64,000 nt of DNA. Source: Marinomonas polaris DSM 16579 (lineage in GTDB: Bacteria; Pseudomonadota; Gammaproteobacteria; Pseudomonadales; Marinomonadaceae). Position numbers and translations under genes: made by a program. The DNA lies in the NCBI RefSeq assembly GCF_900129155.1, contig NZ_FQVF01000009.1, forward strand, positions 1-64,000, read 5' to 3'. The notes beneath the pieces are model-generated. The model made no database searches. It had not been told where the DNA came from and saw only the letters and a list, made by a program, of their open reading frames with translations. Positions 1-8,566 of this stretch are shown piece by piece. Numbering within the stretch: the stretch's first letter is position 1; every line of letters begins with the position of its first letter.

Positions 1-22
1 CACGAACAAAGGCGTACTTTAC
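1..22 (-). CDS. IS3-family transposase OrfB, 5' edge only
   Basis: Only the first few codons of OrfB lie inside the window. In the -1 frame relative to OrfA the minus strand reads VKYAFVR at 22-2, matching the usual N-terminus of IS3-group OrfB (VKYAFI-type). OrfB carries the DDE catalytic domain and is normally made as an OrfAB fusion by -1 frameshifting. The rest lies left of the window, so its integrity cannot be judged. Confidence 0.6.
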
Positions 23-297
23 TCTGGGTTGTTGGCAAAGTACCTTGCTGCCTTTTTTAAAATGTCACGCTCCTCCGTGATTCGTCGCAGTTCGGACTTT
101 AGTCGTGCGTTCTCAGAGACCAAATCAAGATCTTCTGATGATTGAGGTTGCGGCTCTCCAAACTTCTTGATCCAGGCATATAAACTGTGGGTGGTCGTAT
201 CGAGCCGTTGAGCGACTTCAGAGACAGAATAACCCCGCTCTGTCACTTGTTTAACCGCTTCTCTTTTGAACTCTTCAGGGTAACGTTTGGACTTCAT
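19..297 (-). CDS. IS3-family transposase OrfA
   Basis: This 92-residue protein is the DNA-binding OrfA of an IS3-family element. It has an N-terminal helix-turn-helix (KRYPEEFKREAV, then SVSEVAQRLDTTTHSLYAW) and a C-terminal leucine-zipper-like coiled coil (about residues 55-85) ending in the family signature ERDILKKAARYFA. The ATG at 297 is preferred because GAGGTG lies about 7 nt upstream; an in-frame GTG at 306 is part of that ribosome binding site. A slippery A-AAA-AAG heptamer near the 3' end (plus-strand positions 52-58) would shift ribosomes into the OrfB frame. Length is normal, so at least this half looks intact. Confidence 0.9.
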   Translation of the reverse strand: MKSKRYPEEFKREAVKQVTERGYSVSEVAQRLDTTTHSLYAWIKKFGEPQPQSSEDLDLVSENARLKSELRRITEERDILKKAARYFANNPE

Positions 298-516
298 AAA
301 AAACACCTCTTGATTAACTAGATTTTAACGTTAATGGGTGTCTAGTAAAGTCTGGGAAGTCCAGACTTATAAAAGATATCGGCCTAACTTCATCTTTAAA
401 TGACAAAAACAGTATGGAAGCACTTCAGAACCACTTATTGCTTAACAAAAAATCGTCAGCATATTTTAAGGCGAAGTATTATTTATGATGGCCTTTTGCA
501 TTCAGTTTGATAATTA

Positions 517-2760
517 TTAATAGACCATGCGCAGTTCTTTTGCTTTGGCGTTATCTCTTTCTGTCCAGTCTGACATAGGGGAAGGTTTGGCAAAGTAATA
601 GCCTTGTAGTGTTTGGCAGCCTAGTGCTGCTAGTAGATTAGCTTGTTCTTTGGTTTCGATACCTTCTGCAATCACTTTCATGCCAAGGGATTCTGCTAGT
701 TGTATGGTGGACTTCACTATATCTACATGGCGTTGATCGCCAGGCAAGGGGGAAACAAAACGACGGTCTATTTTGAGAATGTTAGCTGGAATGTCTACAA
801 GCTGTCCCAGTGACGCCTGACCTGTACCAAAGTCATCAATGGCAATTGAGTAGCCATATTGAGATAAGCTTCTTAAACGCTTGTGTATAAGCGGGTGAGT
901 CATTACAGGGCTGGTTTCTGTAATCTCAAGTTCTAACATATCACTCAACCATGGGTTATCAGCAATCAGTGCCATCAACAGAGCAAAAAATGAATCATTC
1001 ATAAGTTCTTGCCCAGCCAGATTAAAGGCTATTGGAGTATGAATATGCTCTTTATGCCATTCTGTGAGAGTGCTTACGAGTTCGCGTACTAGGTTTTCGG
1101 CAAGTAGCGGAAGTAAGCCTAATTTTTCTGCGATTTTAATGAAAGTGGTAGGTGGAACAAATTGTCCATCACATTGCCATCTAGCGAGAGCCTCAAAGGA
1201 GCGGATTTGTCCATTTGGCGATACTTGTGGTTGTAGCCATAATACTATTTTTTTATTTTTAATGGCTGTACTCAACTTTAGGCCAAGCTTGTGTTCTTCA
1301 ATGAGTTTTTGTTCGAGGCTGTGGTTGTAGTATGAGAATCTATCTGTACTTGTCGAATACTCTAATGCCATTTCACAGTGTTCTAATAGTTCTTCTGCCG
1401 TTTTACCGTCGGTATGGTAATAGGCTATACCAACTTGATAGTCCATATTTAATCTATTGCCATCAACTGTTATCTGGCTAGGTAGTACAGAATGTATGAG
1501 GGCAGATAGGTTTTTTTGAATTAAATAAGCTTGTCCTAATGGTACAAAACAGGAAAATTTTACGCCTCGTAAGCGACCAATAATGGCTTGTTCGGATAGC
1601 TTTTTTTGCAGTGTTTTTGAGAAATTGAGAATAACTTTGTTGGCGTTATCTTTACCGTATTGTTTATTTAGTAATTTAAACTGGCTGATACGGATAATGA
1701 ACATAGCACCAGTTAAGTGATTGTCTTGCTCATCAATGCGTTGATTTACTTGTCTACAGAAGTGTCTATGGTTAGGTAAAAGTGTGAGTAAATCAAAGTG
1801 TGCTAAACGACTGTTAGTTTGTTGTGTGTTTTCAAGTTCTTGCTGTATTGCTTTTAATTGAGTCGTGTTTTGCAAATGAAGAACATAATAACCATGTTGG
1901 GTTAACGATGCTCTGCGTATCTCAATGTGTATGTTTGTTTTTTGCTTTAGTGTGCATTCCGCTATGTTTGATTGCCAAAAAAAACGACCAGTTTCGCCAA
2001 GAGGAGATAGCCAATCAGTAATGGTTGAATCTGATATGTTTTTTTGTGGGGAATCTGTAAGTAACTCACGAACTAATTGATTAGCTTTGAGGATTTTGCC
2101 TCGTTGATCGCAAAGTAAAGTAGGCGTCCCTGTGTTCTCAAAAAATTCCTCATACATTGCGTAATTATCATTAAGTTTTTGATAAAGCAATCGCATGTGA
2201 GAGGTGTTGTTTTCGAGAGTTTGAATAATTCTTGAGACAGCAAAAGGTAAGCCAACGTTCAGTGTAACAAACGTGAGTAACTGAAAATAGAAAGAAGATG
2301 CGATGTCTATTTGGGTGTTATCACTAGTCACCAAGTAAAAAGGATAGATATTAATAATCATCGCTACTAAGGAGGCTTTAAAGCTGAAAAGCAAGCGAGT
2401 AATGAGTGGCAAAGAATATAGAGATACTAAAGCGTATTTTTCAGCATGAAATTCATCGCTGAACGCCAGTAGCAGAAAGCTTGTTGTGATTAGAGTGATA
2501 AGAAATAAAACTGCTGTAATCTTTGTGTGTTTTTTACTGAAGTAAAGTAGCCCTCCGAGAAGGCATAAATACACGCTATTGATTCCTAAAAAGGAAAGGT
2601 CTCTTGGGATAAATAACGAATGTATTTCTGACACCATAAAGATGCAGGTCGTCAGCGCGAGTAAAATTCGTAAAGCGTTTTGCTGGAGTGCTTTTTCATC
2701 GCCTCCTGCAGATTGTGCTGAATCAACCAAAAAATAATTTTTAAGAAAATTGATAAACAT
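517..2760 (-). CDS. Membrane GGDEF/EAL protein, probable c-di-GMP phosphodiesterase
   Basis: The 747-residue protein has several membrane segments in residues 30-185, a PAS-like region (about 200-310), a degenerate GGDEF domain (about 320-475, with RGVKF at 399-402 where GGDEF should be) and a C-terminal EAL domain (about 500-735). The EAL domain keeps its metal and catalytic signatures: SFEAL (E523), FNLAG (N580), ELEITE, IDDFGTG (D642, D643), LKID (K663), AEGIE (E699) and LQGYYF. It should therefore hydrolyse c-di-GMP while the GGDEF domain is catalytically dead and perhaps regulatory. The cognate signal of the membrane sensor is unknown. No operon partner: an IS lies downstream and an independent terminator separates it from the iron operon upstream. 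Confidence 0.9.
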   Translation of the reverse strand: MFINFLKNYFLVDSAQSAGGDEKALQQNALRILLALTTCIFMVSEIHSLFIPRDLSFLGINSVYLCLLGGLLYFSKKHTKITAVLFLITLITTSFLLLAFSDEFHAEKYALVSLYSLPLITRLLFSFKASLVAMIINIYPFYLVTSDNTQIDIASSFYFQLLTFVTLNVGLPFAVSRIIQTLENNTSHMRLLYQKLNDNYAMYEEFFENTGTPTLLCDQRGKILKANQLVRELLTDSPQKNISDSTITDWLSPLGETGRFFWQSNIAECTLKQKTNIHIEIRRASLTQHGYYVLHLQNTTQLKAIQQELENTQQTNSRLAHFDLLTLLPNHRHFCRQVNQRIDEQDNHLTGAMFIIRISQFKLLNKQYGKDNANKVILNFSKTLQKKLSEQAIIGRLRGVKFSCFVPLGQAYLIQKNLSALIHSVLPSQITVDGNRLNMDYQVGIAYYHTDGKTAEELLEHCEMALEYSTSTDRFSYYNHSLEQKLIEEHKLGLKLSTAIKNKKIVLWLQPQVSPNGQIRSFEALARWQCDGQFVPPTTFIKIAEKLGLLPLLAENLVRELVSTLTEWHKEHIHTPIAFNLAGQELMNDSFFALLMALIADNPWLSDMLELEITETSPVMTHPLIHKRLRSLSQYGYSIAIDDFGTGQASLGQLVDIPANILKIDRRFVSPLPGDQRHVDIVKSTIQLAESLGMKVIAEGIETKEQANLLAALGCQTLQGYYFAKPSPMSDWTERDNAKAKELRMVY

Positions 2761-2777
2761 TAATAAACTTCATAATG

Positions 2778-2808
2778 CGAAAAAATAAGCCGCAGTTATT
2801 TGCGGCTT
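2778..2808 (-). terminator. Rho-independent terminator of the iron operon
   Basis: An 8-bp stem AAGCCGCA/TGCGGCTT (2787-2794 with 2801-2808) has a 6-nt loop and is followed on the minus strand by an ATTTTTT tract. It lies downstream of the last gene of the DUF1513/imelysin operon. Confidence 0.8.
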
Positions 2809-2871
2809 TCAATAGACAGTACCTAAAAATCAAGAATTTGACTATGCCAGTTTATAATTTAAATTAAAAAA

Positions 2872-3978
2872 TCATGTGTTTATTTGTCGTAAATGATTGT
2901 CCCAATGTAAGGTTGTGTGTTTTTTGAGCTCTTTGCTGACGTTTTGTACAGGATTGCTTTTTAGTTGAGAGCCAATACCGCTTGTTAGTAAAAATTCATG
3001 GGCGTTGTCTGTAGCAACCAGACCGCAAACATCTCGGCAGTTTTCCACTCCTAAGAAGGTTTTTGAGCTCACATGCCAGTAGGCAACTAATCCACCTCTA
3101 GGTGTGCTTATAGCAAGTATTTCACCTGAGCTATCGAAGCAAACACTGCCACAGTACTGTTTAAATCGAACTCTCACTTCTTCTGGAATAGGCAGATATT
3201 CTAGTTCTAACTGATCAAGACGAGATAGGGCAACTAATGGCACTTGGTCCCACATTTCGCCTTGATATTGAAAACCTAATGCAACGATTCCTTGTTGGTT
3301 TACATCAAGGTGTCGGATGCTCAATTGGTGTAAATCATCGCTATTGGCAGACTGATTTAAAATGCTACCATCTTTTAGATTTAGATAAGTAACGTTTGGC
3401 TTCATGGTATCCAGATTTAAGATTTTTCGGTCTTCGTCTGGATGAGTCATCAATCCACCATTGGCAATCACTAATACTTGGTCATTTAAAAGTACGGACT
3501 CATGAGGGCCAATACCATTACTGTTAAAAGATTGAACCACCTGGCCACTTGGCCAATCGCGCACAAATATTTTACCTTGTCCGGATGGGTAGTGGTTTTC
3601 TTGAGTGATTAGGTGTTTGCCATCAGTGGTGAAAAGAGCGTGACCATAAAAATGATGTTCTTTAATAGGCTCGATTCTCGTTATTCTTTGATGAGTCGAT
3701 ACATTAAAGAAATCTATAAAAAAACCAGGCCTTCGGGCAACAATACCAACAATGCTTTGGCTAGGGTGGACAACCGGAGCGTGTGCTCTATCTAAAAGTT
3801 GAACATTCCATACTATGTCGCCTTTTTCATCGAATAGACCAAAAAAATGTTCTTGTTTATTCAAAGAATATGCGGAGGCGTAAAGTTTCTTACCTGCATC
3901 CTGTTGGGTTAATGTTGCCCATGATGGTGCAGTAATGACTGCGCCACTCATCGCAAGGAAAGACCGTCTTGAAAGCAT
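2872..3978 (-). CDS. DUF1513 protein, Tat-exported, last gene of iron operon
   Basis: This 368-residue protein begins with a twin-arginine signal (SRRSFLA at residues 3-9), so it is probably exported folded to the periplasm. The body resembles DUF1513, a beta-propeller-like family, with characteristic blocks around ARRPG, HHFYGHALFTTDGKHL and GIGPHE. Its biochemical role is unknown; members of the family occur beside imelysin and di-haem DUF1111 genes. The start is 6 nt downstream of the preceding imelysin stop, so it is the fourth gene of the Fur-controlled transcript. Assignment to DUF1513 is recalled from motif pattern, not from a search. Confidence 0.8.
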   Translation of the reverse strand: MLSRRSFLAMSGAVITAPSWATLTQQDAGKKLYASAYSLNKQEHFFGLFDEKGDIVWNVQLLDRAHAPVVHPSQSIVGIVARRPGFFIDFFNVSTHQRITRIEPIKEHHFYGHALFTTDGKHLITQENHYPSGQGKIFVRDWPSGQVVQSFNSNGIGPHESVLLNDQVLVIANGGLMTHPDEDRKILNLDTMKPNVTYLNLKDGSILNQSANSDDLHQLSIRHLDVNQQGIVALGFQYQGEMWDQVPLVALSRLDQLELEYLPIPEEVRVRFKQYCGSVCFDSSGEILAISTPRGGLVAYWHVSSKTFLGVENCRDVCGLVATDNAHEFLLTSGIGSQLKSNPVQNVSKELKKHTTLHWDNHLRQINT

Positions 3979-3984
3979 CTATGG

Positions 3985-5043
3985 TTAGTCTCCGTCTCTG
4001 CTATTAAAGCCTATCTGGAAGCCTAGTTGAGTAACCATACTGGCGAGATAAGACTGGCTATTAGATATCGATTTCACTAAAGGTTTCGCTAGAGCAATAC
4101 GATCTTCTTGTGTATGGTTTGCATGGAAAAAATCACTCGGCAATTGAAGTGCTAATTTAATATTCTGCGTTAGTTGTACTTCAAACTGTTCAGCTAGCTC
4201 AGGATTTTTCTGTTTGGCGATTTCATACAAAGACGGTGAGCCTGCATGATAAATCTCACGATATGACTGCAAATTCTTTTGGATGGCTCTTAAGGAAAGA
4301 TCGCTTCGGTAAAATTCGGCAAGTTTTAGGTTTTCACGGCTGTTATAGCCTATCGGGGTTTCAAGCTTGGCGTCTTTAACCGCCGACATATGCTCGATCC
4401 ATTGCTGTAAAAACAATTCTAGCGCGACTTTTTCTGGATCAAAGCCAGTACCTTCTTCGTCAAATACCCAATCTTGCGCTGTTCCGTTTTGCCATTGCTT
4501 TGCGACAGCGTCAGCACTTTCTAAGTGATGAGCTGTGACTTTTTCAAGCAAACGACAATGCTCGGCGGATTGTATTGGCTCGAAATCAGGGTGGTAAAGC
4601 AAACTTTCGATTGCCGTTAAGCCGCGTACCGCAATACTCGCTGATGTCCAGAATTTTGGTGCATCCATAACTGCAGGATCGCCTTGTGCTAGAGCTCTTA
4701 GTTGACGTTGAGTTACGCCTTTTTTGTCGGGCCAATACTCAAAAGCGTAGTAACGCATAAAGTAAGTGACGGGGCCAAAGTTTAGCCACTGAACCTGCTG
4801 CCAATCCAACGCATTGGTCTGGAACGCGTCTTGCGCGTCATGAAGTGTTTCTTTAGATGGTGAAGCACAGAGTGCATCTGTGCGTTGTTGTAATGTCTTT
4901 GATGATTCAGAATAGGATACATAGCCTTGTTTGACCACGTTGGCTACGATGCCGTCGAGTGGACCTTCCCACTGACCAGCTGAGGCAAGCAGAGGTGTGG
5001 AAGCGCTAATGGCTAGGGCTATTAGCTTAGGAAAATATTTCAT
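3985..5043 (-). CDS. Imelysin-family periplasmic protein (second copy)
   Basis: The 352-residue protein has a classical signal peptide (residues 1-22, cleavage near ASA-GQ) and an all-helical imelysin/M75-like body. Imelysins are bacterial surface or periplasmic proteins linked to iron uptake; the family resembles EfeO. The canonical GxHxxE motif is not obvious here (the corresponding region reads AIESLLYHP), so metal binding may differ from the upstream lipoprotein paralogue. Its ATG overlaps the stop of the di-haem gene (TAATG), indicating translational coupling. Confidence 0.8.
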   Translation of the reverse strand: MKYFPKLIALAISASTPLLASAGQWEGPLDGIVANVVKQGYVSYSESSKTLQQRTDALCASPSKETLHDAQDAFQTNALDWQQVQWLNFGPVTYFMRYYAFEYWPDKKGVTQRQLRALAQGDPAVMDAPKFWTSASIAVRGLTAIESLLYHPDFEPIQSAEHCRLLEKVTAHHLESADAVAKQWQNGTAQDWVFDEEGTGFDPEKVALELFLQQWIEHMSAVKDAKLETPIGYNSRENLKLAEFYRSDLSLRAIQKNLQSYREIYHAGSPSLYEIAKQKNPELAEQFEVQLTQNIKLALQLPSDFFHANHTQEDRIALAKPLVKSISNSQSYLASMVTQLGFQIGFNSRDGD

Positions 5044-6422
5044 TAAAGCGACTCCAAAAAGTAAATGAGTTTTTTGCGTTGTTCTTTGTTTAGATTCTTA
5101 TAAAATTCTTGGCTACGTTTAGCTTCTCCGCCATGCCAAAGAATGGCTTCTTCTATTGTTCGAGCACGACCATCATGCAAGAAGCCAACACGGCCTGAGA
5201 TTTTTTCAGATAATCCAATGCCCCATAATGGCGCTGTTCGCCATTCGCTCGGGGATGCTGAAAAGCTTGGAAATCCACTAGCGAGTTCTGGTCCCATATC
5301 GTGTAATAGCATGTCTGTAAAAGGGTAAAAAGTACGATTATTTAATACCGCAAAATCTGAATTATTGCCCGTTTTCATTTTGGGAATGTGACAGCTAGCG
5401 CAACCTCCTTCTTCAAAAAAGCGCTTTCCGTCTAAAAAAATGTCGCTGGTTAGATTACGCATTGCTGGAGGTGAAGACAATGATACAAAAAGATCGACCA
5501 ATCTAGCTTGCTGTTTATCAACTTCTAAATTATCTAAATGTGGACTGTTACCATTTGGGCTTTCCATGCAATCGCGTTGAAAAGCAGTGCAATCGCCCGA
5601 CGGTGACGGATTAAGCGGCGTCGATAGTCCTAAATCGGTATTAAATGCAGACTGATTTTGCGCGCTAACACTTGCCACAGAGGCTTTATAGCCAAAACGA
5701 CCAATGACCTTTTTTTCACCATTGAATATCCAGCTGACACGTCCACTAATGCCATCGTTATTTGTATCGTCAGGATCGGCGCCAGATATAATTATTTCGT
5801 CAGTAATGTTATCTAATAACCCCATTCCAACCAAAGCTGGTGATACCAGCATGGTAAAGCCAGTGTTGCTCTCGAAGTCGCCATAATTAAGCTTGCTCCA
5901 ATGAAGTTTGGGTTTTCTTAGTTTGACTTCTGTACCATCGTCTAGTGTTTCAGTGTACGTACTGTAGGTGAGGTAATAATCGCCTTCAGGCGAAATACCT
6001 GGAGAGCTTAGGCCTTGTAACTGATGTCCATAACGTTTGTCGCCAATGTGAGGATAGATTTTATTGGTCTTGTTGTCGTAAGCAGGATAAGACTTTCCTA
6101 GCTTAATTAAAAAAGAAGGAACGGATGCGCCACTTATATTCGCTTCTGGAGCGTGACCACGACCATTATTGACATGGCAATTATTGCACGAGCGAGTATT
6201 AAATAGCGGACCTAAACCATCGCTAGCGGTCGTCGAAGAGGGGGCTGGTACCCAAAACTTTTGAAATACACCTTCGCCAATATGAAAGTCGAGTTTGTCT
6301 TCAACCTTAATTCCTACAAGAGGTGTTGAATAATCACTGGCTACAGCTGTGTTCTGAAAACAAAAAAAGCTGGCGTAAACGCCAGCTACTAGAAAAATAC
6401 CATTTTTTACATTTGCTGTCAT
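5043..6422 (-). CDS. Di-haem DUF1111 oxidoreductase, periplasmic c-type cytochrome
   Basis: This 459-residue protein has a signal peptide (residues 1-29, AVA-SD cleavage) and two CxxCH haem-attachment motifs, CNNCH (79-83) and CASCH (341-345). That is the pattern of the DUF1111 or di-haem oxidoreductase family. Such genes are found between imelysin genes in gammaproteobacteria and may take part in iron redox chemistry in the periplasm; this role is inferred from context. The gene couples to the next imelysin through TAATG. Codons 12-19, in the signal peptide, form an intrinsic-terminator-like hairpin followed by seven T (see separate entry). Confidence 0.85.
   Translation of the reverse strand: MTANVKNGIFLVAGVYASFFCFQNTAVASDYSTPLVGIKVEDKLDFHIGEGVFQKFWVPAPSSTTASDGLGPLFNTRSCNNCHVNNGRGHAPEANISGASVPSFLIKLGKSYPAYDNKTNKIYPHIGDKRYGHQLQGLSSPGISPEGDYYLTYSTYTETLDDGTEVKLRKPKLHWSKLNYGDFESNTGFTMLVSPALVGMGLLDNITDEIIISGADPDDTNNDGISGRVSWIFNGEKKVIGRFGYKASVASVSAQNQSAFNTDLGLSTPLNPSPSGDCTAFQRDCMESPNGNSPHLDNLEVDKQQARLVDLFVSLSSPPAMRNLTSDIFLDGKRFFEEGGCASCHIPKMKTGNNSDFAVLNNRTFYPFTDMLLHDMGPELASGFPSFSASPSEWRTAPLWGIGLSEKISGRVGFLHDGRARTIEEAILWHGGEAKRSQEFYKNLNKEQRKKLIYFLESL
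6362..6387 (-). terminator. Terminator-like hairpin inside the start of the di-haem gene
   Basis: Minus-strand sequence AGCTGGCG-TTTA-CGCCAGCT (6387-6368) is a perfect 8-bp stem followed at once by seven T (6368-6362). It lies 98 nt past the stop of the imelysin lipoprotein gene, yet inside codons 12-19 of the next open reading frame. It may be the terminator of the first gene or an attenuator suppressed by ribosomes translating the signal peptide. Confidence 0.65.
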
Positions 6423-6512
6423 AAATAGACAAATACCATTAACTGACTAAATGACACATCTTCCTTGGTATCCCATTCGTTAATTTTATAGGGTGGCAGA
6501 TTATTCTGCTCT

Positions 6513-7808
6513 CTATTGAAATACCGCACTTGGGTTGTCTAAGCTGTCTGACCCTTCAAGAGCAATACCTTCAAGGTTCAACTCATGAATGACTTCTTCA
6601 GTAGTACGTGTTTCATTAACTAATGAATCAACAAAGTTTTGTACCAGTTGATTGCCTTTAGTGTTATTCATCGCAATTAGAACATCAAAGGTCTGGCCTT
6701 TTTTAGCGGCATCTACCATTGCCTGTGCAGCAGCTTCTGTTTCGTTTAGCTTTTGCTTCATTTCTGTGTCTAACTGAGGGTTTTGCTTAGCGACAAGATC
6801 AGATAGAGATGCACCTTTAACCCAGCTACCGTCTACACGTTTGTACTCACCTAGATAGGCATTTTTGATGCCTTTAGCGTCATAGTAGTGTGACCAATGT
6901 GTATTGTCAGAGAAGCAGTCATGTTCTTCTTCTGGGTCGTGCAACATCAAACCAAGTTTAGTTCTTTCGCCACCTAATTCGCCGTATGCCAAACTTCCCA
7001 TACCGGTAAGAATAGTAGATAGGCCTTGTTCTGGTGATTGTTCTAATAATGCAACACGTGCAGCGCCACCTTGTTTCCAATTATTCGCCATTTCTTCTAA
7101 ATCAGAAATAAGCAAATCGGTAGCCGCTACTAAATAGTCACGGCGACGATCGCAGTTGCCATTTGAACAATTATTTAAATCAAAATCCGTAGCAGGACGT
7201 TCGCCCGCACCAGGGTTTGTACCGTTTAGATCTTGACCCCATAGTAAAAACTCAATGGCGTGATAACCACTAGCGACATTTGCTTCTACGCCATCAGCTT
7301 CTTGAAGGCTGTCGGCAATAAGTTCAGGAGTAATATTAGTTGTATCTATTTTCACACCGCCAATCATCAAGCTTGTAGAAGCGATAACATTTGCAGCATA
7401 AAGAGGGTTTAAATCGGATTCAGTGCCGTAGCTGTCTGCTGCAACGTAATCGATCAGGCCTTCGTCTAATGGCCAAGCGTTAACTTTACCTTCCCACTCA
7501 TCCACAATTGGATTGCCGAATCGATAGACTTCGCTTTGCTGATAAGGAACACGAGCAGCAACCCATGCAGTACGAGCGGCTTTCAAGTTTACTTCTGTAG
7601 GATTAGCTAAGAATGTATCAATAGAGGAACGAAGTGTTTTTGCAGTTGTTAAAGAGTCACCATAAACAGCTTCGGCAATATCAGCATAATGAACGACAAC
7701 TGAATCTGCTGTGATAACGCTAGATTCTTTTTTTACGGTAGCTGGTCCGCAGGCTGTAAGCATCGCACCTGTAACGCAAATTGCGATGGGGGTTAACAAT
7801 CGTTTCAT
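6513..7808 (-). CDS. Imelysin lipoprotein (IrpA/ICMP-like), first gene of iron operon
   Basis: The 431-residue protein has a lipoprotein signal with lipobox LTAC (Cys20), so it should be lipid-anchored in the envelope. It carries the imelysin signature GYHAIEFLLWG (181-191) with the GxHxxE residues H183 and E186, and the conserved NGNCDRRRDYL segment. It belongs with IrpA and the Pseudomonas insulin-cleaving outer-membrane protein. The family is iron-regulated; proteolysis in this branch is doubtful and a role in iron acquisition is favoured. GGAG lies 10 nt before the ATG, and a Fur-overlapped promoter is directly upstream. Confidence 0.9.
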   Translation of the reverse strand: MKRLLTPIAICVTGAMLTACGPATVKKESSVITADSVVVHYADIAEAVYGDSLTTAKTLRSSIDTFLANPTEVNLKAARTAWVAARVPYQQSEVYRFGNPIVDEWEGKVNAWPLDEGLIDYVAADSYGTESDLNPLYAANVIASTSLMIGGVKIDTTNITPELIADSLQEADGVEANVASGYHAIEFLLWGQDLNGTNPGAGERPATDFDLNNCSNGNCDRRRDYLVAATDLLISDLEEMANNWKQGGAARVALLEQSPEQGLSTILTGMGSLAYGELGGERTKLGLMLHDPEEEHDCFSDNTHWSHYYDAKGIKNAYLGEYKRVDGSWVKGASLSDLVAKQNPQLDTEMKQKLNETEAAAQAMVDAAKKGQTFDVLIAMNNTKGNQLVQNFVDSLVNETRTTEEVIHELNLEGIALEGSDSLDNPSAVFQ

Positions 7809-7839
7809 GTCTGAAGCTCCAATATTATTTTGTTAAAGC

Positions 7840-7872
7840 ATAATATTAGAAATGAAAACGATTATCAATGAC
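7840..7872 (-). promoter_or_regulatory. Sigma-70 promoter overlapped by a Fur box
   Basis: On the minus strand TTGATA (7868-7863) and TATTAT (7845-7840) are separated by 17 nt. The 19-mer GTCATTGATAATCGTTTTC (7872-7854) matches the Fur consensus GATAATGATAATCATTATC at 14 of 19 positions and covers the -35 element and part of the spacer. Iron-replete Fur should block the imelysin/di-haem operon. Confidence 0.8.
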
Positions 7873-7910
7873 TGTTTTTGCACATTTTTTACATTAATAG
7901 TGGGGAACTA

Positions 7911-8495
7911 TTAATTCCCACACTGATATTGAAAGGTATTACCTGCCGTATTGTGAAGGTCATATTCACATGCTTTATCTCTTAAAAGATTCTGTCCTTC
8001 CCAAGAAACGCTCATGCTGATTGGTGATTTGTTCTTATAGCTAGGAATGAATCGATACGCTGCAACTACATCAATACTGCTGTTAGCCCCTAACTGAATT
8101 GACTGCCCAATAAGTCGCTGACGAGTTTCAGTGTTATATAAGGTGTAATCCGTAGTGTATTCCTGATCACCGTTTGCGTGAGAGAAATTCAACCAAATCT
8201 TACGGTAATTTTGTGGTTTAGACGTCGGATTAGTAAAGCGTAATTTCGTATAGATAATTTGAGAACTGGATAGGCTCGTTTGTGCATTTTGGCTGACTTT
8301 AACATAAGAAGAGCTTGCTTCCTGCCAAGGCATATTAGTACCAAATGATGCATCAACAATCTGAATGCTTTCTTTTGCAAAATGTGTTTCTGCAAATTGA
8401 ACTAGATCCTTTGCTGGCGCGTACAAAGCTAAGGCGATGATGCCAAAAAGTGCAACTTTATGAATAGTATGAGTAGGGCTTAATAGCTTGATCAT
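7911..8495 (-). CDS. Unknown membrane-anchored protein, probably SOS-regulated
   Basis: I do not recognise this 194-residue protein. Residues 14-32 form one hydrophobic segment (signal anchor or uncleaved signal), followed by a polar, probably periplasmic domain rich in beta-prone sequence. Two Cys near the C-terminus (in KACEYDL and FQYQCGN) could form a disulphide. ATG 8495 is chosen because AAGGA lies 7-8 nt upstream; the GTG at 8501 falls too close to that site. Two near-consensus LexA boxes lie 25-58 nt upstream of the start, so induction by DNA damage is likely. The downstream iron operon has its own promoter. Confidence 0.7.
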   Translation of the reverse strand: MIKLLSPTHTIHKVALFGIIALALYAPAKDLVQFAETHFAKESIQIVDASFGTNMPWQEASSSYVKVSQNAQTSLSSSQIIYTKLRFTNPTSKPQNYRKIWLNFSHANGDQEYTTDYTLYNTETRQRLIGQSIQLGANSSIDVVAAYRFIPSYKNKSPISMSVSWEGQNLLRDKACEYDLHNTAGNTFQYQCGN

Positions 8496-8519
8496 ATCCA
8501 CATCCTTAAAATATCTTTA

Positions 8520-8566
8520 CTGTTTATTTATACAGTACTGTATATCTAGACAGTATATTTGTACAG
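8520..8566 (-). promoter_or_regulatory. Tandem LexA (SOS) boxes
   Basis: Two perfect CTGT-N8-ACAG palindromes occur at 8520-8535 and 8538-8553. The extended versions TACTGT..ACAGTA differ from the gammaproteobacterial LexA consensus by only about two bases each. A third half-matching site (CAGT-N8-ACAG) overlaps at 8551-8566. They sit just upstream of the minus-strand membrane protein gene and about 280 nt from the divergent flavoprotein gene. Confidence 0.8.

Larger units (their letters stand above)
1..363 (-). mobile_element. IS3-family insertion sequence, partial (5' part)
   Basis: The element comprises OrfA and the beginning of OrfB, oriented right to left. Its upstream terminus probably ends at 363: read on the minus strand the end begins TGGACTTCCCAGACTTTA, with the TG dinucleotide usual for IS3 ends. 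The other inverted repeat and any target duplication are outside the window, so this boundary is provisional. Confidence 0.65.

Noticed and set aside
2699..2712. GGDE sequence near the N-terminus of the EAL protein
   Set aside because: SAGGDEK at residues 17-23 precedes the membrane segments and has no surrounding cyclase fold; the real GGDEF position is degenerate (RGVKF).
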